Source: Anaerolineaceae bacterium (GTDB lineage Bacteria > Chloroflexota > Anaerolineae > Aggregatilineales > Phototrophicaceae). From it: a stretch of 64,000 nucleotides of DNA. Location of the stretch: assembly GCA_002702065.1 (NCBI GenBank), contig NZXX01000001.1, positions 868,001 through 932,000 of the forward strand. Reading direction: 5' to 3'. This document shows positions 52,576 to 62,089 of this stretch, piece after piece. Below the pieces are notes generated by a model, which had not been told where the DNA came from, ran no database searches, and was given only the letters and a program-made list of their open reading frames with translations. Made by a program: the position numbers and the translations under genes. Each line of letters starts with the position of its first letter. Position 1 is the first letter of the stretch.

Positions 52576-53085
52576 ATGCTTCTATCACTCATCTTGATCA
52601 GCAGCTTGTCGTTTACGGTGATGCCATCGCACAGTAACCAGTGTGATTTTCTGGATCGCGACGCCATTCGCACAATGACCCCGGCCCGGCTCGCCGTTGA
52701 TTTTCTATACATGCGCGCCCAATTCTGCGGTTCCGTATCCGATTATGACGCCGCGATTGCAGACCTCAACACGGCCATCGATCTGGCCCCGGACAGCCCC
52801 GGTCTTTACCTGCGCCGCGGGCAGATGTATCTGGGCCTTTACGAGTGGGATCAATCGCTGCAAGACTATAATCGTGCCATCGAACTGGCCCCCGCTTATG
52901 CAGACGCCTATTTCAATCGGGGTGTGCTGTATTATTCGATTCTACAAACCGGGCAGGCCTTGCGCGAGGATGCACTGGCAGATTTCCGGCAGTATCTGGA
53001 ACTCGCGCCGGATGGAGAACACACCGGGCAGGCGGCAGAGTATGTTGCCAAAATCGAAGCGGAGTTAACGGTGGCTGGTGAATGA
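52576..53085 (+). CDS. Exported tetratricopeptide-repeat protein
   Basis: 169 residues with an N-terminal signal peptide ('LLSLILISSLSFTVMPSHS') and ~3 TPR units: 'DYDAAIADLNTAIDLAPDSP', 'YEWDQSLQDYNRAIELAPAY' and 'EDALADFRQYLELAPDG'. Two Cys (after the signal sequence and in 'RAQFCGS') could form a disulfide. Predicted to be a secreted protein-interaction module of unknown partner. AAGG lies ~9 bases before the ATG. It sits downstream of the repeat cluster and is likely controlled by it. Confidence 0.8.
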   Translation: MLLSLILISSLSFTVMPSHSNQCDFLDRDAIRTMTPARLAVDFLYMRAQFCGSVSDYDAAIADLNTAIDLAPDSPGLYLRRGQMYLGLYEWDQSLQDYNRAIELAPAYADAYFNRGVLYYSILQTGQALREDALADFRQYLELAPDGEHTGQAAEYVAKIEAELTVAGE

Positions 53086-53146
53086 GGCAGAACGGGCGTA
53101 GCGACGCGGTACGCTGCGCCCCGGTCGATGATGTGGTTGGGCTTCG

Positions 53147-53362
53147 CTACAGAACGATTCGCTGAGTCACAATCAGGATAGCCAGCCCCAGGACCAGCAC
53201 ATTCAGGAAGAAAAAAATCGACAGAAACATGCGCTCTACGGCGGTCATACCGAGAAAGCGGGTGTTCCTCGTTGTAGTTTCCTCGATTAGCATATTATCG
53301 TCATCATCTTCAAATTCTTCAAAGTCATGTTCAAGCGCGTCTTTACGCAGATCATCAAGCAT
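53147..53362 (-). CDS. Small single-span membrane protein, unknown
   Basis: 71 residues: an acidic N-terminal half ('HDFEEFEDDDDNM'), a short polar stretch ('EETTTRNTRFLGMTAVERM') and one C-terminal membrane segment ('FLSIFFFLNVLVLGLAILIV'). I recognise no family. It follows the large membrane-anchored protein gene on the same strand, 54 bases away, and is plausibly cotranscribed with it and birA. Confidence 0.65.
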   Translation of the reverse strand: MLDDLRKDALEHDFEEFEDDDDNMLIEETTTRNTRFLGMTAVERMFLSIFFFLNVLVLGLAILIVTQRIVL

Positions 53363-53416
53363 GATAAGCCCTCCTCACACGGCTGACATTCAGCATAGTC
53401 CAGATCATTTTGCCTG

Positions 53417-54790
53417 TCAATTTGCCCGCAGCCAGTTTTCGTTGACCAGCCGGAACAAGACCTCGTCGCGCTGTTCTGGCGGATTACCCGCCTCGATTTG
53501 TGCGCGAAGCTGCGGCGTGCCATCGGGTGCGGTTTCTGGCGTCACGGCCACGACCACCTTGCTTTCACCGGTTGGCCCCGCATTATAGCGTGCATAAGCC
53601 TGGGTGCGCACTGCTTCGTCGTTGGTCGCATACAGCGCCAGAAAATTGCTTTCATCACCACGCTGAATCAACTCGTCTTCGAGCGCCAGCCGCCACGTCA
53701 GAAAATCGCGCCAGTCCACATTCGCCTGCGCCAGCGAGGCCGCCCCGGTGACGTTGTTAAGCAGCGCGATACTCGAATCCGGCTGCATCGCGCTCAGCAG
53801 GGTACCAACGGCCTGATCGCCATAATTCTGTGCCAGACTGGACATGAGGAAGGTGTTGGTGTTGACCGAGGCGAATTTGCCCACCAGCCACGAGACGGCT
53901 GAGGCGCGCAGATAGAAGGCGTCGGCGGGGTAGGTTGGCTGCAAGCTGTTCGAAGCGACCAGCGCCAGCCGCTCGGCCATGATATTGGCGAGTTCGAACC
54001 GCAGCGAAAAATCGAGCGGGGTATCCATGCGCGCCAGTTCGACATATGGCGAGCGCACTTTTAACTGCCAGATGTCTTCGGCAGCCCAGCCGTTTTCCAG
54101 CCCCGGGTCTGGCAGGATATCTACTCGAATAGTGGGCAGGTTGCCACAGTTGATGCTGCCGCAGGCGGTTTGTACCCAGCCGGTAATCGCGTCACGCAGG
54201 GCCGTTGCCAGTGCCGCATCCACCTCCTGATACCGGATCGTCAGGCCATTGCCATCCAAGGTCTGGACATCGCCCCAGAAGGTGTAGTCCGGCGGGACAT
54301 GTCGCCAGCCATCGTCATAGCGCCAGTAAAACCAGGTCCGTACATAGGGTGCGCCGTCGATGATTTCCTGAACCTGCACCCGCGCCCGCGTGCCATCCAC
54401 CACCGTATCGACAATCTGCCCGGTCAGTTGAATATCACCGTCAATTTTGAGCGCCTGATAATTGCTGAAAGCATCCTGCTGGGCGGTCAGCCAGGCATTG
54501 TCCGCGCTGCGCTGGAAGTTAAGATAGGCCTGTTCATCACCGATGCGCAATGTTGCTACTTCGGCATCGACGGTGTCTTGCAAGACATGCGCAACCTGAG
54601 CGTCAATCTGCCGGAGGCGTAACGCGATCAGGCCGACAACCACGCCAACCATCACCAGCAGCAGCAGCGGCAGCAGCAGAATAATCAGGCGGCGACGGCG
54701 TCGTCTGCGCCGTGACTCCGGGTCTTCGCCGCTGGCCTGCCGCACCGGCTGTTGTTCGGATTCTATTTCCCAGTCCAGACGCAAACTCAT
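53417..54790 (-). CDS. Membrane-anchored protein with large extracytoplasmic domain, unknown
   Basis: 457 residues. A cytoplasmic N terminus with an Arg-rich run (residues ~28-34) precedes a single membrane segment ('LIILLLPLLLLVMVGVVVGL') and a ~395-residue outer region. The outer part first looks like a small alpha/beta (NTF2-like) domain ('VDAEVATLRIGDEQAYLNF', 'RARVQVQEIIDGAPYVRTWF') and then a region with 'ELANIMAERLALVASNS' that faintly recalls peptidase-MA-like helices, but no HExxH is present. Function unknown. The start overlaps the birA stop by 4 bases (ATGA), so it is translationally coupled to it. Confidence 0.75.
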   Translation of the reverse strand: MSLRLDWEIESEQQPVRQASGEDPESRRRRRRRRLIILLLPLLLLVMVGVVVGLIALRLRQIDAQVAHVLQDTVDAEVATLRIGDEQAYLNFQRSADNAWLTAQQDAFSNYQALKIDGDIQLTGQIVDTVVDGTRARVQVQEIIDGAPYVRTWFYWRYDDGWRHVPPDYTFWGDVQTLDGNGLTIRYQEVDAALATALRDAITGWVQTACGSINCGNLPTIRVDILPDPGLENGWAAEDIWQLKVRSPYVELARMDTPLDFSLRFELANIMAERLALVASNSLQPTYPADAFYLRASAVSWLVGKFASVNTNTFLMSSLAQNYGDQAVGTLLSAMQPDSSIALLNNVTGAASLAQANVDWRDFLTWRLALEDELIQRGDESNFLALYATNDEAVRTQAYARYNAGPTGESKVVVAVTPETAPDGTPQLRAQIEAGNPPEQRDEVLFRLVNENWLRAN

Positions 54791-55539
54791 CGCGTTTCTG
54801 TCCCCATCACCAGATCACCGGCTACCACGCGTTGCAAGTGGCCCGTCTGATCGCGTACCAGCAGCGCGCCCTGTTCGTCCACCGCTTCGGCCACGCCTTC
54901 CACATCGCCAATGCAAACCGGTCTGCCAAGTGTTACCAGCCGCTGTTGCCACGTTGCCATCAGTGCTGGTGAATCCAACTGGCGGTACCAGTCATCAACC
55001 CGTGCCAGCAGGGTCTGCACCAGTTCACCACGGTCCAGACGGTGCCCGACTGCGGTTTCGAGGCTGATGGCTTTATCCGCCAGTTCGGTACCGCTGAAGT
55101 CCGTGCGCACATTGATACCCATGCCCAGCACGGCACCAATCAGTTGCCCGCCGTCCCATTCCGCTTCGGGCAGCACGCCAGAAACCTTCAGGCCGTTGAT
55201 CTGCACGTCATTCGGCCATTTAATGCCCACGTTCCGGGCACCAGCCGCTTCCGCCAGTTCGGCAATGGCCAGCGCGCCAAGCATGCTCAAACGCGGCAGC
55301 AGGTCCGGTGTCGGCTTCAGAATGACGGATACAGCCAGCGCGACACCCGGCGGATTGTGCCAGCCCCGGCCCTTGCGTCCCCGGCCTGTGGTTTGCTCAT
55401 CGGCGATAACCACCGCGCCGGTTGGTCCATCATGGCGCAACCACTCGCGGGCCAGATCGTTGGTGCTGCCTGCCTGCGGATAGTAGCGCACCGGGCGTCG
55501 TGCCAGCAGCAAATGCAGCCGTTCAGCACTCAGGGTCAT
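54787..55539 (-). CDS. birA: Biotin--[acetyl-CoA-carboxylase] ligase
   Basis: 250 residues, without the N-terminal DNA-binding domain of bifunctional BirA, i.e. a class I ligase. Landmarks: 'GSTNDLAREWLRHDGPTGAV', the ATP/biotin loop 'TTGRGRKGRGWHNPPG', 'IKWPNDVQINGLKVSGVLPEAE' (part shown) and 'GMGINVRTD'. The C-terminal SH3-like domain ends 'RDQTGHLQRVVAGDLVMG'. It attaches biotin to carrier proteins. First gene of a minus-strand operon. Confidence 0.95.
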   Translation of the reverse strand: MTLSAERLHLLLARRPVRYYPQAGSTNDLAREWLRHDGPTGAVVIADEQTTGRGRKGRGWHNPPGVALAVSVILKPTPDLLPRLSMLGALAIAELAEAAGARNVGIKWPNDVQINGLKVSGVLPEAEWDGGQLIGAVLGMGINVRTDFSGTELADKAISLETAVGHRLDRGELVQTLLARVDDWYRQLDSPALMATWQQRLVTLGRPVCIGDVEGVAEAVDEQGALLVRDQTGHLQRVVAGDLVMGTETR

Positions 55540-55636
55540 GCAAGCTTCCTCTTCTCAAGCATAGCTGTTGATTGTAACATGCCTCACGGGATACAAAATG
55601 GTTATTTGGTCTCCCGGCTTGAGCAGGCACAGAGGG

Positions 55637-55642
55637 TATAAT
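55637..55642 (+). promoter_or_regulatory. Perfect TATAAT immediately before the HIT gene
   Basis: A TATAAT box ends 4 bases before the ATG, so a transcript from it would be leaderless or nearly so. No clear -35 is seen, and GAGGG just upstream could instead be a ribosome site for a longer transcript. Confidence 0.3.
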
Positions 55643-55646
55643 CGGC

Positions 55647-56141
55647 ATGGATCACCTATGGACACCCTGGCGCATGGCGTACATTCGCGGCGAGAAAAAA
55701 CCGGTGGAAGGCTGTCTGTTCTGCAACAAGCATCTTGGCGATGATGACGCAGAACAGATTGTGGCGCGTTCGCAGCATGTTTATGTGACTCTCAACCGCT
55801 ATCCGTACAACAACGGCCACCTGATGGTCGTGCCCTATGAGCATGTCCAGACGCAGGAGGCGCTCGAAACGGAGGCACTCACCGACCTGATGCTGACAAT
55901 CAACCGGGCACTGGCTGCGCTGCGCAAGTTGTACAGCCCGCAGGCATTCAACATTGGCGCGAACATCGGTGCAGCGGCAGGGGCGGGTATCGCGGAGCAC
56001 TATCATTTTCACCTCGTCCCACGCTGGCCGGGAGATGCCAATTTTATGACGGTTGTCGGCGATACACGCGTGATCCCCGACACACTGGACAACACCTATG
56101 AGGAACTCAAAGGCATCTGGCAGGAATTGTACGGCGATTAG
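55647..56141 (+). CDS. HIT-family hydrolase/phosphorylase (Ap4A-phosphorylase-like)
   Basis: 164 residues with the histidine triad H118-x-H120-x-H122 ('EHYHFHLVPRW'), an N-terminal 'LWTPWRMAYI' motif, a CxxC (C23, C26 in 'GCLFCNK') and 'LNRYPYNNGHLMVVPYEHV'. This combination is typical of the bacterial AP-4-A phosphorylase-like HIT branch, which acts on dinucleoside polyphosphates or nucleotidylated substrates. Monocistronic. Confidence 0.94.
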   Translation: MDHLWTPWRMAYIRGEKKPVEGCLFCNKHLGDDDAEQIVARSQHVYVTLNRYPYNNGHLMVVPYEHVQTQEALETEALTDLMLTINRALAALRKLYSPQAFNIGANIGAAAGAGIAEHYHFHLVPRWPGDANFMTVVGDTRVIPDTLDNTYEELKGIWQELYGD

Positions 56142-56173
56142 GGGGACGCAGCATATTTCGCCCCTACAGTTGT

Positions 56174-58339
56174 TTATGGCTGTTCGATGATGGTCAGCAG
56201 GCAGGCATTATCCGGACAGTTTGTTTCCAGTCGGGCCGGGTACAGCGTGCTGTACCAGCCCACATAAACCGGGTATGTGCCAGCTTGCAGGGTTTCCGGC
56301 AGGTTCAGGATGTGATCGCTGATAAAGCGTTCGCCCTCACGCCAGTAGCGGGTGGGCAGGGGTGGCTGAGCATCGCCCTGCGCCAGAATCTTGTTGTTAC
56401 CCCCTACCTGATAGTCCTCCTCCAAGGCGATGATCAGCACCGTGAAGTCTTCCTGCATCGCTCCGATGGTTTCCCACAGCAGCCGCAGATGATTGTCCTC
56501 TAGGGTATAACCCAGCAGCCGGATTGAACCGCCAAAGTCGACCGGGTCAATCATTTGCGTCACCGTTTCCTGCGCGTCATCGGAGGCGGCAAAGGCCCCG
56601 CCTTCGAAAATCACGCTGCTGAGCGCCTGACCATCCGTATCTACCGGGTCGAGGCTGAAGCCTTCCGGGAATTTCCACCAGCCGACATGAAGCCGCAGCG
56701 GCCAGTGACCGATGGCATCATCGGGGATGCGCACCGGATAATAATCCGGGTAAATATGGCCGGGTTCCCAGGTGGATGTCCGCAGGCTGCCATAGCCAGG
56801 GTAACTGGGCACGCTCGTGATAATCGTATCGGTGGGGTCCAGCACGCGAATGAACATGCTGTAATCGAGGTCAGATTGCTCCACAGGCTGCCAGTAGAGC
56901 GTCACCGGTATGATGTCGTCTGGCCCGTACCGCTGCTGCGGGGTTTCGTAGCCGAGCAGTTCGATGTCGTCAAAACGGGCGTACAACGGGGTGGCGGAAT
57001 CCGGCAGCGAGTCGACAGGGCCAGGAGGCGCATATTCCGGCATGATCGTGACAAAGGGCACGGCCAGCGCGAATAACCCCAGTGGCGCGACAATTGCCGG
57101 TGCCGGGATGCGCAGGCTCGACAGGCCCAGCGCCAGCAGCGTGCTCCCCGCTGTGATGAACGGAAAGAGCAGCCGCCCCTGTGATGCGGAGGTCTGCATC
57201 GTCCACGAGATCAGGCTGGCGGCGCCAATTGCCAGAAAAAGCACCAGCAGCAGCGCGCGGAACAGCTTTTCGGCCTGACGCCGGTTGCGCCAGAGATGGA
57301 GCAGCACGCCGCCTGTGCCCAGCAGCGCCACCAGGTCCATGATCCAGTAGAACGGCCTGACCGTGAACACATTAAACCAGCCGAACAAACCCCAGTAGCT
57401 GATGCGCAAGCCCTCCAATTCCTCGGTCAGCATTTTCTGCCATGAAGGTGGGGGGCGTCTGCCGAAAATATCGAGCATGCGCTGTGTGCCGAATAATTCG
57501 TTGTACAGTACCAGATTGCGTGCGTACCACCACCCAGCCACCACCGCCCACACGCCGACGACCAGTGCCCCCAGTGTGAACAGCCCGCGCCAGTCCTGCC
57601 GCCGCCATGCCAGCCACAAGCCAGCCAGCGCGACGATGGGCATCAATACCAGGCCGCTCAGTTTGCTCAATGTTGCCAGCGCGATCAGCACCGCAATGAG
57701 CGCGCTGCGGCGGGTGTTGAAGCCATCACGCAGCATCACCAGAATTTGCCAGATCACCACGCTGTTGAGCGCGGTCACCAGATTGTCGTTGTTGACCGAT
57801 GCCGAGATGAAGATGAACTGGGGGTTGAAGGCTGTCAGCCCGGCGGCCAGCAGCGGCACCCATGCTTTGTCAGGCGCGATGATACGGGCGCTAAAATAAA
57901 CGGCTGTAATGGTGACTGCGCCGAGCAGGGTGCTGAACAACCGCACAAACCGGGCGGCCAGTTGGGTGCCACGCAGCGGTGGCGGATAGACCGCGTCGTG
58001 CAGCATGAAGTTCTTGTTGCCCATGCCGCCGGGGTCGCCGATGATGGCGTGGGGGTTGGCCTCGCGTTCGTCGTAGTCGCTGCGGTTAAACGGGGCAATC
58101 AACGCAGCGGCGATCGCATAATACAGCGGTGGCTGGCTGCCTTCCTGCCCGTAACCATAGGGGCGCGGCTGGCCCACTATCTGCACCGGCAGTTCGCCCC
58201 GCACATTGATGAAATGCGCCATGCCAAAATGATTCCACTCGTCCGGCGATTCCCAGATCGGGACAGCGTAGTTATACAGCAGCGCCAGCAGGATATAGAC
58301 CGGCAGCAGCCAGCGGAGGGCAACAGGTACGTGTTTCAT
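56174..58339 (-). CDS. Membrane glycosyltransferase-like protein (GT39/DUF2142 type)
   Basis: 721 residues. The N-terminal ~440 residues hold ~11 membrane helices. The first loop carries the acidic motif 'WESPDEWNHFGMAHFINVRGE' (part), as in lipid-linked-sugar-dependent transferases. The C-terminal ~270 residues are extracytoplasmic and beta-rich ('PVTLYWQPVEQSDLDYSMFI', 'WKFPEGFSLDPVDTD'), resembling a carbohydrate-binding or sandwich domain. Likely transfers sugars to envelope targets; donor and acceptor unknown. It is separated from the ABC exporter genes by 56 bases. Confidence 0.82.
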   Translation of the reverse strand: MKHVPVALRWLLPVYILLALLYNYAVPIWESPDEWNHFGMAHFINVRGELPVQIVGQPRPYGYGQEGSQPPLYYAIAAALIAPFNRSDYDEREANPHAIIGDPGGMGNKNFMLHDAVYPPPLRGTQLAARFVRLFSTLLGAVTITAVYFSARIIAPDKAWVPLLAAGLTAFNPQFIFISASVNNDNLVTALNSVVIWQILVMLRDGFNTRRSALIAVLIALATLSKLSGLVLMPIVALAGLWLAWRRQDWRGLFTLGALVVGVWAVVAGWWYARNLVLYNELFGTQRMLDIFGRRPPPSWQKMLTEELEGLRISYWGLFGWFNVFTVRPFYWIMDLVALLGTGGVLLHLWRNRRQAEKLFRALLLVLFLAIGAASLISWTMQTSASQGRLLFPFITAGSTLLALGLSSLRIPAPAIVAPLGLFALAVPFVTIMPEYAPPGPVDSLPDSATPLYARFDDIELLGYETPQQRYGPDDIIPVTLYWQPVEQSDLDYSMFIRVLDPTDTIITSVPSYPGYGSLRTSTWEPGHIYPDYYPVRIPDDAIGHWPLRLHVGWWKFPEGFSLDPVDTDGQALSSVIFEGGAFAASDDAQETVTQMIDPVDFGGSIRLLGYTLEDNHLRLLWETIGAMQEDFTVLIIALEEDYQVGGNNKILAQGDAQPPLPTRYWREGERFISDHILNLPETLQAGTYPVYVGWYSTLYPARLETNCPDNACLLTIIEQP

Positions 58340-58395
58340 GGTGCGTAAATGTAGCGAGTGTGGTTCGTCAGGGCAAGGCGTATTTTCGATTCCGC

Positions 58396-60225
58396 TTAAT
58401 CACCCACGCTTTTTTCACTGAACTTGTCGCGGGCGCCTTCGATGTAATCCAGCGACTGGTGGCGGAAGTAGGTGTTGTACAGCTCCGCATAGTGGCCGTC
58501 TTGTTCCATCAGGGATTCGTGGCTGCCTTCCTCGATGATCTCGCCGCCGCTGAGGACGATAATCCGGTCTGCGCTGCGCACCGTGCTCAGCCGGTGGGCG
58601 ATCAGAATCGAGGATGACCGCGACAGGATCAGGTCGAGCGCTTCCTGAATTTGCGCTTCGGTGAACGGGTCAATGCTGGCGGTGGCTTCGTCGAGGATAA
58701 AGATCGCCGGTTTTTGCAGCAGCACCCGCAGCAGGCTGACCAGTTGGCGCTGGCCCATGCTCAGGCGTGCGCCGCGTTCGCCCACGTCGCTGTACAGGCC
58801 ATCGGGCAGCGTTTCCAGCCATTCACCCCCGCCGATGCTGTAGGCAATTTCCTCGATTTCGGCGTCGGTGGCTTCTGGCTTGCTGTAACGGATATTCTCG
58901 ATAATGGTCCCGCTGAACAGAAAGGGGGATTGTGGCACGATTCCCAGTTTGCTGCGGTAAGATTGCAGGTTGAAGGAACGAATGTCCCTGCCGTCGATCA
59001 GAATCTGCCCCTTTTGAAACTCATAAAAGCGGGTGATGAGCTTGGCGATCGTGCTTTTACCCGCACCCGTGTGGCCAACAAAAGCAATGCTCTCGCCGGG
59101 GGCGATCTCCAGATTAAAGTGTTTCAGCACCGGTTCGCCGGACACATACTCGAACGTGACATCCTTGAACTCGATGTGGCCGGACAACGTGCCTGCTGTC
59201 ACGTTATCGTGCTGGACAATGGTGTTGTCGGCGTCGATCAGCGCGAAGACACGTTCAGTCGCGCTCAGACCTTGCTGGAACTGGCTCCAGAACGCGGCCA
59301 GATTGGTGAATGGAAACCAGAAGCGGTCAACGCCCTGCACAAACAGGAACCAGCCCCCGGCGGTGATGGTGGCGCTATACACAAGCTGGGCACCGGCATA
59401 GACGATGATCGCGGTTGCCAGCCCGGAGAGTCCGGTCAGGACCGGGAAGAGGAGCGCCAGCACCAGCCCCCGCTGCAAATTGATGCGATACGAACGCTGG
59501 TTCACCTCGACAAACTGTTCATAAATCGAGGCTTCCTTGCGGAAGTTCTTCGCGACGCTGATGCCCGATACGCTTTCCTGAATGGTGCCGTTGACGACGG
59601 CTAGCTGGCGCGAGGCCTGCCGCGTGACGATGCGGGCCAACCGTCGAAAGGCCATCGCCGCCATGACGACAATCGGCGTTGTCCCCAGCAGCAGCAGAGT
59701 CAACGTGACGGAACGGTCCAGCATGATGAGGATCAGGATCAGGACCTGAAACAGCCGGGCGATAATGTCACTGCTGACCAGCACAATATCGCCAAACTCC
59801 TGCGTGTCGCTGGTGATGCGGCTGACGATCTTGCCGGTGTTGTTTTCGTCGTAAAAGGCGAGGTCACGCCCGACCGCCGCCGCAAATGCATCCTGCCGCA
59901 TCTGGGCAATGACCTGGCCGATGATCCGGGTGAGCAGCAGGCGGCGCAGCCAGTTCATGCCAAATTCAAAAAAGGCTGCCACGAACAAGGCCCCCAGCAC
60001 GAGCAGGGGAACGTTGCTATCCGGGTTTTCCAGCGCGCTGACGCCTTCCGCAATCAGCAGCGGTTGAACAGCCAGCAGGACCGACAGGATAGCAAAAGCC
60101 ACTACTACGGTTGCCATCTGGCGGCGATGTACCGCGAAATAGCTGAAAATCCGCTTGAACAGGTAGGTGTCGGTATATTGACGGTCGTATTTATCGGCCT
60201 CAAGGCCTGACATAATGGCAACCAT
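58396..60225 (-). CDS. ABC exporter half-transporter (consensus ATPase, variant signature)
   Basis: 609 residues: a six-helix type IV membrane domain (~30-335) and a nucleotide-binding domain (~360-590). The latter has Walker A 'GHTGAGKST', Q-loop 'VPQSPFLFSG', the variant signature 'RLSMGQRQL' (Met for the first Gly of LSGGQ), Walker B with catalytic Glu 'ILDEATASID' and H-loop 'AHRLST'. It pairs with the gene 16 bases upstream to form a heterodimer. The ATG at 60225 follows GAGAGGATAAATT. Substrate unknown (lipid, drug or glycan). Confidence 0.95.
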   Translation of the reverse strand: MVAIMSGLEADKYDRQYTDTYLFKRIFSYFAVHRRQMATVVVAFAILSVLLAVQPLLIAEGVSALENPDSNVPLLVLGALFVAAFFEFGMNWLRRLLLTRIIGQVIAQMRQDAFAAAVGRDLAFYDENNTGKIVSRITSDTQEFGDIVLVSSDIIARLFQVLILILIMLDRSVTLTLLLLGTTPIVVMAAMAFRRLARIVTRQASRQLAVVNGTIQESVSGISVAKNFRKEASIYEQFVEVNQRSYRINLQRGLVLALLFPVLTGLSGLATAIIVYAGAQLVYSATITAGGWFLFVQGVDRFWFPFTNLAAFWSQFQQGLSATERVFALIDADNTIVQHDNVTAGTLSGHIEFKDVTFEYVSGEPVLKHFNLEIAPGESIAFVGHTGAGKSTIAKLITRFYEFQKGQILIDGRDIRSFNLQSYRSKLGIVPQSPFLFSGTIIENIRYSKPEATDAEIEEIAYSIGGGEWLETLPDGLYSDVGERGARLSMGQRQLVSLLRVLLQKPAIFILDEATASIDPFTEAQIQEALDLILSRSSSILIAHRLSTVRSADRIIVLSGGEIIEEGSHESLMEQDGHYAELYNTYFRHQSLDYIEGARDKFSEKSVGD

Positions 60226-60241
60226 AATTTATCCTCTCAGG

Positions 60242-62020
60242 TCAGGCCTTGTCTGGGGTTTTGGTGGGCTGTTCATAGCGTGCGAAGATACGCCGGTAGG
60301 ACTCGGATGTTTGCAGCAGGTCCTCGTGGCTGCCCTGCGCGACGATCTGGCCCTTGCGCAGTACGACGATATGGTCCGCCCAGCGGATTTGTGACAGCCG
60401 GTGCGTAATCAGGATGGTGGTGCGCCCGCGTGAAGCCGTCCAGATCGCCTGTTGAATCATGTCCTCGGTCGCACTGTCGATCGCGCTGGTGCTGTCGTCC
60501 AGGATGAGAATGGGCGGTTCGGTGACAAAGGCGCGTGCGATAGCAATGCGCTGGCGCTGGCCGCCGCTGAGGGTGACGCCGCGCTGCCCGATCTTTGTCT
60601 CATACCCTTCAGGGAACGAATTGATAAAAGCATGAGCCTGCGCTTTGCGGGCCGCATCCTCGACCTGATCCTGCGTGAAGGTCTCTGCACCAAAAGCGAT
60701 ATTTTCTGCCAGGGTGCGGCTGAACAGGAAAATGTCCTGTTCGATAATGCTGATCTGTGAGCGCAGCCCTTCCATCGACCAGTCGCGCACATCCATGCCG
60801 TCGATCAGCACCCGGCCACTCGACGCATCATACGTGCGGTTGATCAGCTTGGTGATGGTGGTTTTGCCGGCCCCGGTCTGGCCCACCAGCGCAACCGTCT
60901 GACCCGGTTTGATGGTAAACGAGATGTCGTGCAGGATTTGTTTATCGGGCGTGTAGCCGAAGCTCACCTTCTCAAAGGTAATTTCGCCTTTGATGGGCTG
61001 GTGATAACCGGCTTCATTCTGGTCCAGCTTGTTTTCGGCTGTAATGAGTTCCAGGATACGGGCGGCGCTGGCAAAGCCCAGGGCGATGCGCGGCAGGGTA
61101 AACAGAGAGGCGAACACCGGGAACTGAAACAGGAACAGAATACCGGTGTAGGCCACCACATCACCGGTGTCGAGCAAACCCTGCTGGTACAGCAGCATGG
61201 CATGCAGCAGCCCGGCGAAGATGGTCAGTGGATAAAGCAGGTTTGACCAGTAACGCGCCTCGATCTCACCTTGCTGGATGAAGCGGTCGCGCACATCGTT
61301 GACCAGCCCGTTGACGTAATTTATCTCCTGATCTTCCTGAGCCGCGCCCTTGACGACCTGCAACCCTTCCAGCGATTCGGCCAATCGTGCGTTCATCCGG
61401 CCAAAGCTGGCCCGCACGGCCTGCGCAATCGGGTGCAGCTGGCGCACGAAACGCACCTGGATAATGAGCTGGATCGTCACAAAAATGAGGGGGACCAGGA
61501 TCAGGGATGGGTAGATGGCCGGCGATGCGACCAGCGGCATCACCATGAACATGGACGACCCGATGAGAATGTTGACGCCGGTGTTCATCATCATGTTCAG
61601 TTCGATGACATCATTGGTGACACGGGCCATTGTCTCGCCGACAGGCTGCATGTCATGAAAATCCATGCTTTTGCCCAGCAGGCTGGCATACAATTCGTCG
61701 CGTACATCGCGTTCGATGCGCTGGCCATACACCTGCGCGCTGAAATTGCGCGTAAACTGCACCACAGACCGCACCAGCGCAATACCCACAATCGACACAC
61801 AGACGGCGAGCACTTTTTCAAGGCTGTTGTCCTGAATAATGGCGTCAAAGGCTTCGCCGACCTGATAGGCGATGACAGCCGCAAAGGCCGCATTGCCAAA
61901 CGCGCCGAAGACCATCAGAATGCCAACCCACCAATGCCGAAAAATGTGCGAAAGAATAAATCGCAGCGGGCTTGAATGATCGCTCGTGAAGGAACGATGA
62001 GCATCAAATTCAACTGTCAT
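60242..62020 (-). CDS. ABC exporter half-transporter (Walker B Asp instead of Glu)
   Basis: 592 residues: a six-helix membrane domain (~20-320) and a nucleotide-binding domain (~345-575) with Walker A 'GQTGAGKTT', normal signature 'VTLSGGQRQR', Walker B 'LILDDSTSAID' in which Asp replaces the catalytic Glu, and H-loop 'THRLSQ'. Together with the partner's LSMGQ this makes one degenerate and one consensus ATP site, as in TM287/288-like heterodimeric exporters. Confidence 0.95.
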   Translation of the reverse strand: MTVEFDAHRSFTSDHSSPLRFILSHIFRHWWVGILMVFGAFGNAAFAAVIAYQVGEAFDAIIQDNSLEKVLAVCVSIVGIALVRSVVQFTRNFSAQVYGQRIERDVRDELYASLLGKSMDFHDMQPVGETMARVTNDVIELNMMMNTGVNILIGSSMFMVMPLVASPAIYPSLILVPLIFVTIQLIIQVRFVRQLHPIAQAVRASFGRMNARLAESLEGLQVVKGAAQEDQEINYVNGLVNDVRDRFIQQGEIEARYWSNLLYPLTIFAGLLHAMLLYQQGLLDTGDVVAYTGILFLFQFPVFASLFTLPRIALGFASAARILELITAENKLDQNEAGYHQPIKGEITFEKVSFGYTPDKQILHDISFTIKPGQTVALVGQTGAGKTTITKLINRTYDASSGRVLIDGMDVRDWSMEGLRSQISIIEQDIFLFSRTLAENIAFGAETFTQDQVEDAARKAQAHAFINSFPEGYETKIGQRGVTLSGGQRQRIAIARAFVTEPPILILDDSTSAIDSATEDMIQQAIWTASRGRTTILITHRLSQIRWADHIVVLRKGQIVAQGSHEDLLQTSESYRRIFARYEQPTKTPDKA

Positions 62021-62089
62021 AGATATTCCCGGAGACTGTCAGCTTGTCACTCCATGTTAGCGTATGTTGCCGAGCCAAATAACACCAAT

